Origin: Treponema sp.
GTDB lineage: Bacteria > Spirochaetota > Spirochaetia > Treponematales > Treponemataceae
Reading direction: 5' to 3'
Length of the DNA: 64,000 nucleotides
Assembly: GCA_017525605.1 (NCBI GenBank)
Contig: JAFXSM010000020.1
Coordinates: 110,971-174,970, forward strand
The notes beneath the pieces are model-generated. The model saw only the letters and a program-made list of their open reading frames with translations. It had not been told where the DNA came from and did not search any database. Of this stretch, positions 62,038 through 64,000 are shown in pieces (position 1 is the stretch's first letter; each line of letters opens with the position of its first letter). The position numbers were made by a program, and so were the translations under genes.

Positions 62038-62115
62038 CAGTCCGCTCCTTGCCGCTGATTCTGAAACGGGTTCAGAATGACACGAGCAGGGGCGGGCTGT
62101 TTTGTTTTTTGCGCG
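62038..62115 (+). repeat. Dispersed palindromic repeat, copy B (terminator-like)
   Basis: Near-identical to copy A, with the tip GATTCTGAAACGGGTTCAGA and a T-rich tail (TGTTTTGTTTTTT). It ends the brnTA unit, so the toxin-antitoxin pair lies between two copies of the repeat. Confidence 0.8.
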
Positions 62116-62201
62116 GGCGGCGTTGTGTTTTACGCCAAGCTTCGCTAAAAAAGTGACGGCTGATTCTTCATCGGTCATCACCTTTTAGTTGTTGTCAAGG
62201 C

Positions 62202-63707
62202 TTAGTTGCCTTTGAGAGTCACTGTGGCTGTATGTGTGCTAACTACATTTGCATTTTTAGCTACAAGAGTATAAGTTCCGGCTGATAGCGAACCTATAGA
62301 AACAGTGCTTGCAGCATCTATTTTCTCTGATGTATAAACCGCAGTTCCGCTAGAATTTTTTATGATATAACTCATCTTACCATCAGGAACTGATACTGCC
62401 AGCGTCAATTTTTCAGATTTCAAGAGTGTGAAGCTTCCGATTGTTGATTCGCTGCTGCTTGATACCGAAATGCTCTTGCTGCTGAAAATCGTTCCGAGCT
62501 TCCAGACAGCGTACAATGTTATGTCGATGTTTCGGCTCATTTTATCTCCAGCTACATAACTAGCAGTTGTGGCATTTTCTGAAGTACCCCAACCCAGGAA
62601 AGAGTAATAGCTGTATTTTGCAGTTGGAATTTCGCTCGTGATTGTCGCACCAGATTCGTCAAAGTTTTCTTCCGTAAAGTCGCTCTGGGTGCTTCCGCCA
62701 TTCATCTTGTATGTGATTGTGTTTTCAGGAGTCACAGGAATTTGCTCCCAGACTGCATAGAGAGTTTTTCCAGACCAACTAGAGAGTCCCATGATTGAAA
62801 CTTTCGTAAAGGCTGCGACGCTCTGCATGTTTGTGTAAGTCGCCGTAGAAGCAGTTTCGTAAGTAGACCAGCCCTTAAACGTATAACCGTCTCTTGTGAA
62901 CGGATTTGCATTCAATCTGACTGTTTCGCTTTCGCTTGTTGAGGCAGCATTTTTAGGAACGAAAGTATATGTGAGGAGGTCATATTCGTATTGTCCTTCT
63001 TGATACTGCTTTGTTTCAGTTTCGCCAGCACTTGTTGTTCCGCCATTGCCTTTGAAAGTGATGCACGGATTGTATTTCCAAATTGCGTAAAGCGTTGTGT
63101 TTTCTGTTATTTTAAGAGATTCGTATGCAGATTCTGTAACGGAATAATTAGTGCCTTCACCGTCCGCCTGGGTGTTGAATGCGGTGAGTGTTGCATAATC
63201 CTGTGTGAAAGCATTCGCATACGAGCTGAAGTAGATGTACTGATTTTTCGCTACTGAAACAGTCTTTTTATTGCTACTTCCGTCATTCGCATCCAACGTG
63301 ACTGTATAAGAAGAATCATCAGAAGGAGATGCGCTAGAGTCGATTTCCCAGACAGCGTAAAGTGTCCTGCTGTAAGAAAGAGAAACAGTTTGCTTGTCAG
63401 TATAAGTCGCGCTTGTACTGCTAGCGGATGTTGCCCAGCCCAGGAACTTATATCCGCTTCTTGTAAATGTGTTTTCGTTCAGCGTTACTGATGCAGAAGA
63501 TGCAGAACTAGATACTGTGAATGTCTGCGTTGTCGTTGCGGGATTCGCCGAGCCGTCGTTCGCATTGAACGTGATTGTGTAGGTGGTCTCCGTGTTGTCG
63601 TTCCACTCGCTTTCGTCAGATGATGAGTCGCCTCCACAACTTGTAAAAAGCGATCCTAAAAATACTGCCGATATGAGCAGCATCCAGAAAGAAAAGAGCT
63701 TTTTCAT
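62202..63707 (-). CDS. Surface lipoprotein with InlB B-type (Listeria-Bacteroides) repeats
   Basis: A 501-residue lipoprotein (lipobox FTSC, Cys24). At least four repeats of the InlB B/Flg_new type follow: strands such as TYTITFNANDGSA, the landmark FTRSGYKFLGWATSAS...TLYAVWE, and FTRDGYTFKGWSTYE...TLYAVWE, YSFLGWGTSE...TLYAVWK. A C-terminal beta-sandwich (about 405-501) has a Ser-rich start and ends VVSTHTATVTLKGN. Probable adhesin-like surface role. AAGGAGA 11 nt upstream of the ATG. Confidence 0.85.
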   Translation of the reverse strand: MKKLFSFWMLLISAVFLGSLFTSCGGDSSSDESEWNDNTETTYTITFNANDGSANPATTTQTFTVSSSASSASVTLNENTFTRSGYKFLGWATSASSTSATYTDKQTVSLSYSRTLYAVWEIDSSASPSDDSSYTVTLDANDGSSNKKTVSVAKNQYIYFSSYANAFTQDYATLTAFNTQADGEGTNYSVTESAYESLKITENTTLYAIWKYNPCITFKGNGGTTSAGETETKQYQEGQYEYDLLTYTFVPKNAASTSESETVRLNANPFTRDGYTFKGWSTYETASTATYTNMQSVAAFTKVSIMGLSSWSGKTLYAVWEQIPVTPENTITYKMNGGSTQSDFTEENFDESGATITSEIPTAKYSYYSFLGWGTSENATTASYVAGDKMSRNIDITLYAVWKLGTIFSSKSISVSSSSESTIGSFTLLKSEKLTLAVSVPDGKMSYIIKNSSGTAVYTSEKIDAASTVSIGSLSAGTYTLVAKNANVVSTHTATVTLKGN

Positions 63708-63830
63708 AAATAAGAATCTCCTTATTAAAATCTTGTTAAAACGTACTATACAAAAAAAAAGTATTTTGAAAAGCCCAAATATGACGAAACCAACTCAAAT
63801 AAAAAAAAGTCAAAAAAGTGCAAAAAGTAC

Positions 63831-64000
63831 TTGCATTATGAAAATAACGTGGTAAGATGAAAGTGTAGTGAGGAGCGAGATGAGGACGCACACCGGCTGC
63901 ACGAATGGGAGGCGTTATGCAATATCCGACAAAGAGAGAAGACTCAGATGAGCAGTTTCACTAATTTATTGCACCACCAGCGGTCATGCTGGAACAACAA
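63831..64000 (+). other. Promoter-like region and possible start of a gene running out of the window
   Basis: TTGCAT, a 16-bp spacer and TAAGAT (about 63831-63858) are followed by GGGAGG (63907-63912) and a 15-codon frame (63917-63964, beginning MQYPTKREDSDEQFH). A second ATG at 63948 opens a frame to the window end. Nothing is recognised; the frame could be coding or the leader of an RNA. Confidence 0.25.

Noticed and set aside
1..64000. CRISPR arrays, tRNA or rRNA genes, insertion sequences
   Set aside because: No regularly spaced repeats, no tRNA-like clover-leaf with CCA-end context, no rRNA segments and no transposase frames were found by reading; small tRNAs could be missed without a scan.

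Overview
The window looks like a spirochaete chromosome, most likely a commensal (gut, rumen or oral type) Treponema. The evidence is the gene order dnaA-dnaN-recF-DUF721-rpmH-rnpA-yidD-yidC-jag around the origin, the many lipoproteins with spirochaete-style lipoboxes, a cyclophilin-FKBP fusion of a type reported from Treponema denticola, and the protein sequences themselves. Most of the window is moderately AT-rich with GAG/AAG/CGC-rich codon use. The exception is about 24.4-36.0 kb, which is clearly more AT-rich.

Layout. 1-7.5 kb is the replication-origin block: the 3' end of dnaA, a 690-bp oriC with DnaA boxes and a DnaA-trio tract, dnaN, recF, a DciA-like gene, rpmH, rnpA, yidD, yidC and jag. 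7.5-24.3 kb holds envelope and housekeeping genes: a secreted protein of unknown function, the PPIase lipoprotein, adhE, a diguanylate cyclase overlapping a TRAP-type binding lipoprotein, purA, an outer-membrane-like protein, ftsK with a very long acidic linker, a secreted protein and pncA. 24.4-36.0 kb is a laterally acquired and decaying defence island. It has a broken type I restriction system (hsdR, hsdS), an intact hsdM, a DUF4143 ATPase, DUF1016 nucleases (one intact, one broken), a broken ORF6N gene, a BRO-N/Fic protein, a small putative antitoxin and a broken zeta-type toxin. Imperfect 34-bp direct repeats flank it.

36-52.7 kb returns to core functions: miaB, murD, ddl, pfkA, an FMN dehydrogenase, sppA, a CYTH protein, an aldose-epimerase-like protein, two tandem membrane GGDEF/EAL proteins and a tRNA-dihydrouridine synthase. 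52.8-58.3 kb is a cobalamin-riboswitch operon: a secreted CbiK-family chelatase, an accessory domain joined to it across an A10 run, a small secreted protein, and a binding protein, permease and ATPase of the BtuFCD/FecBCD type. 58.3-64 kb holds an XRE-HTH/shikimate-kinase-like regulator with a perfect consensus promoter, an orphan HD-domain protein, a zinc-ribbon protein, a brnTA toxin-antitoxin pair between two copies of a hairpin repeat, and a repeat-rich surface lipoprotein.

The most notable points are: the cbiK reading frame continuing into a second domain across a homopolymer; the loss of the nuclease motif in hsdR together with hsdS rearrangement and a coupled BRO-N/Fic gene; a textbook DnaA-trio origin in a spirochaete; and seven genes whose -10 box lies 6-11 nt before the start codon, implying leaderless mRNAs.
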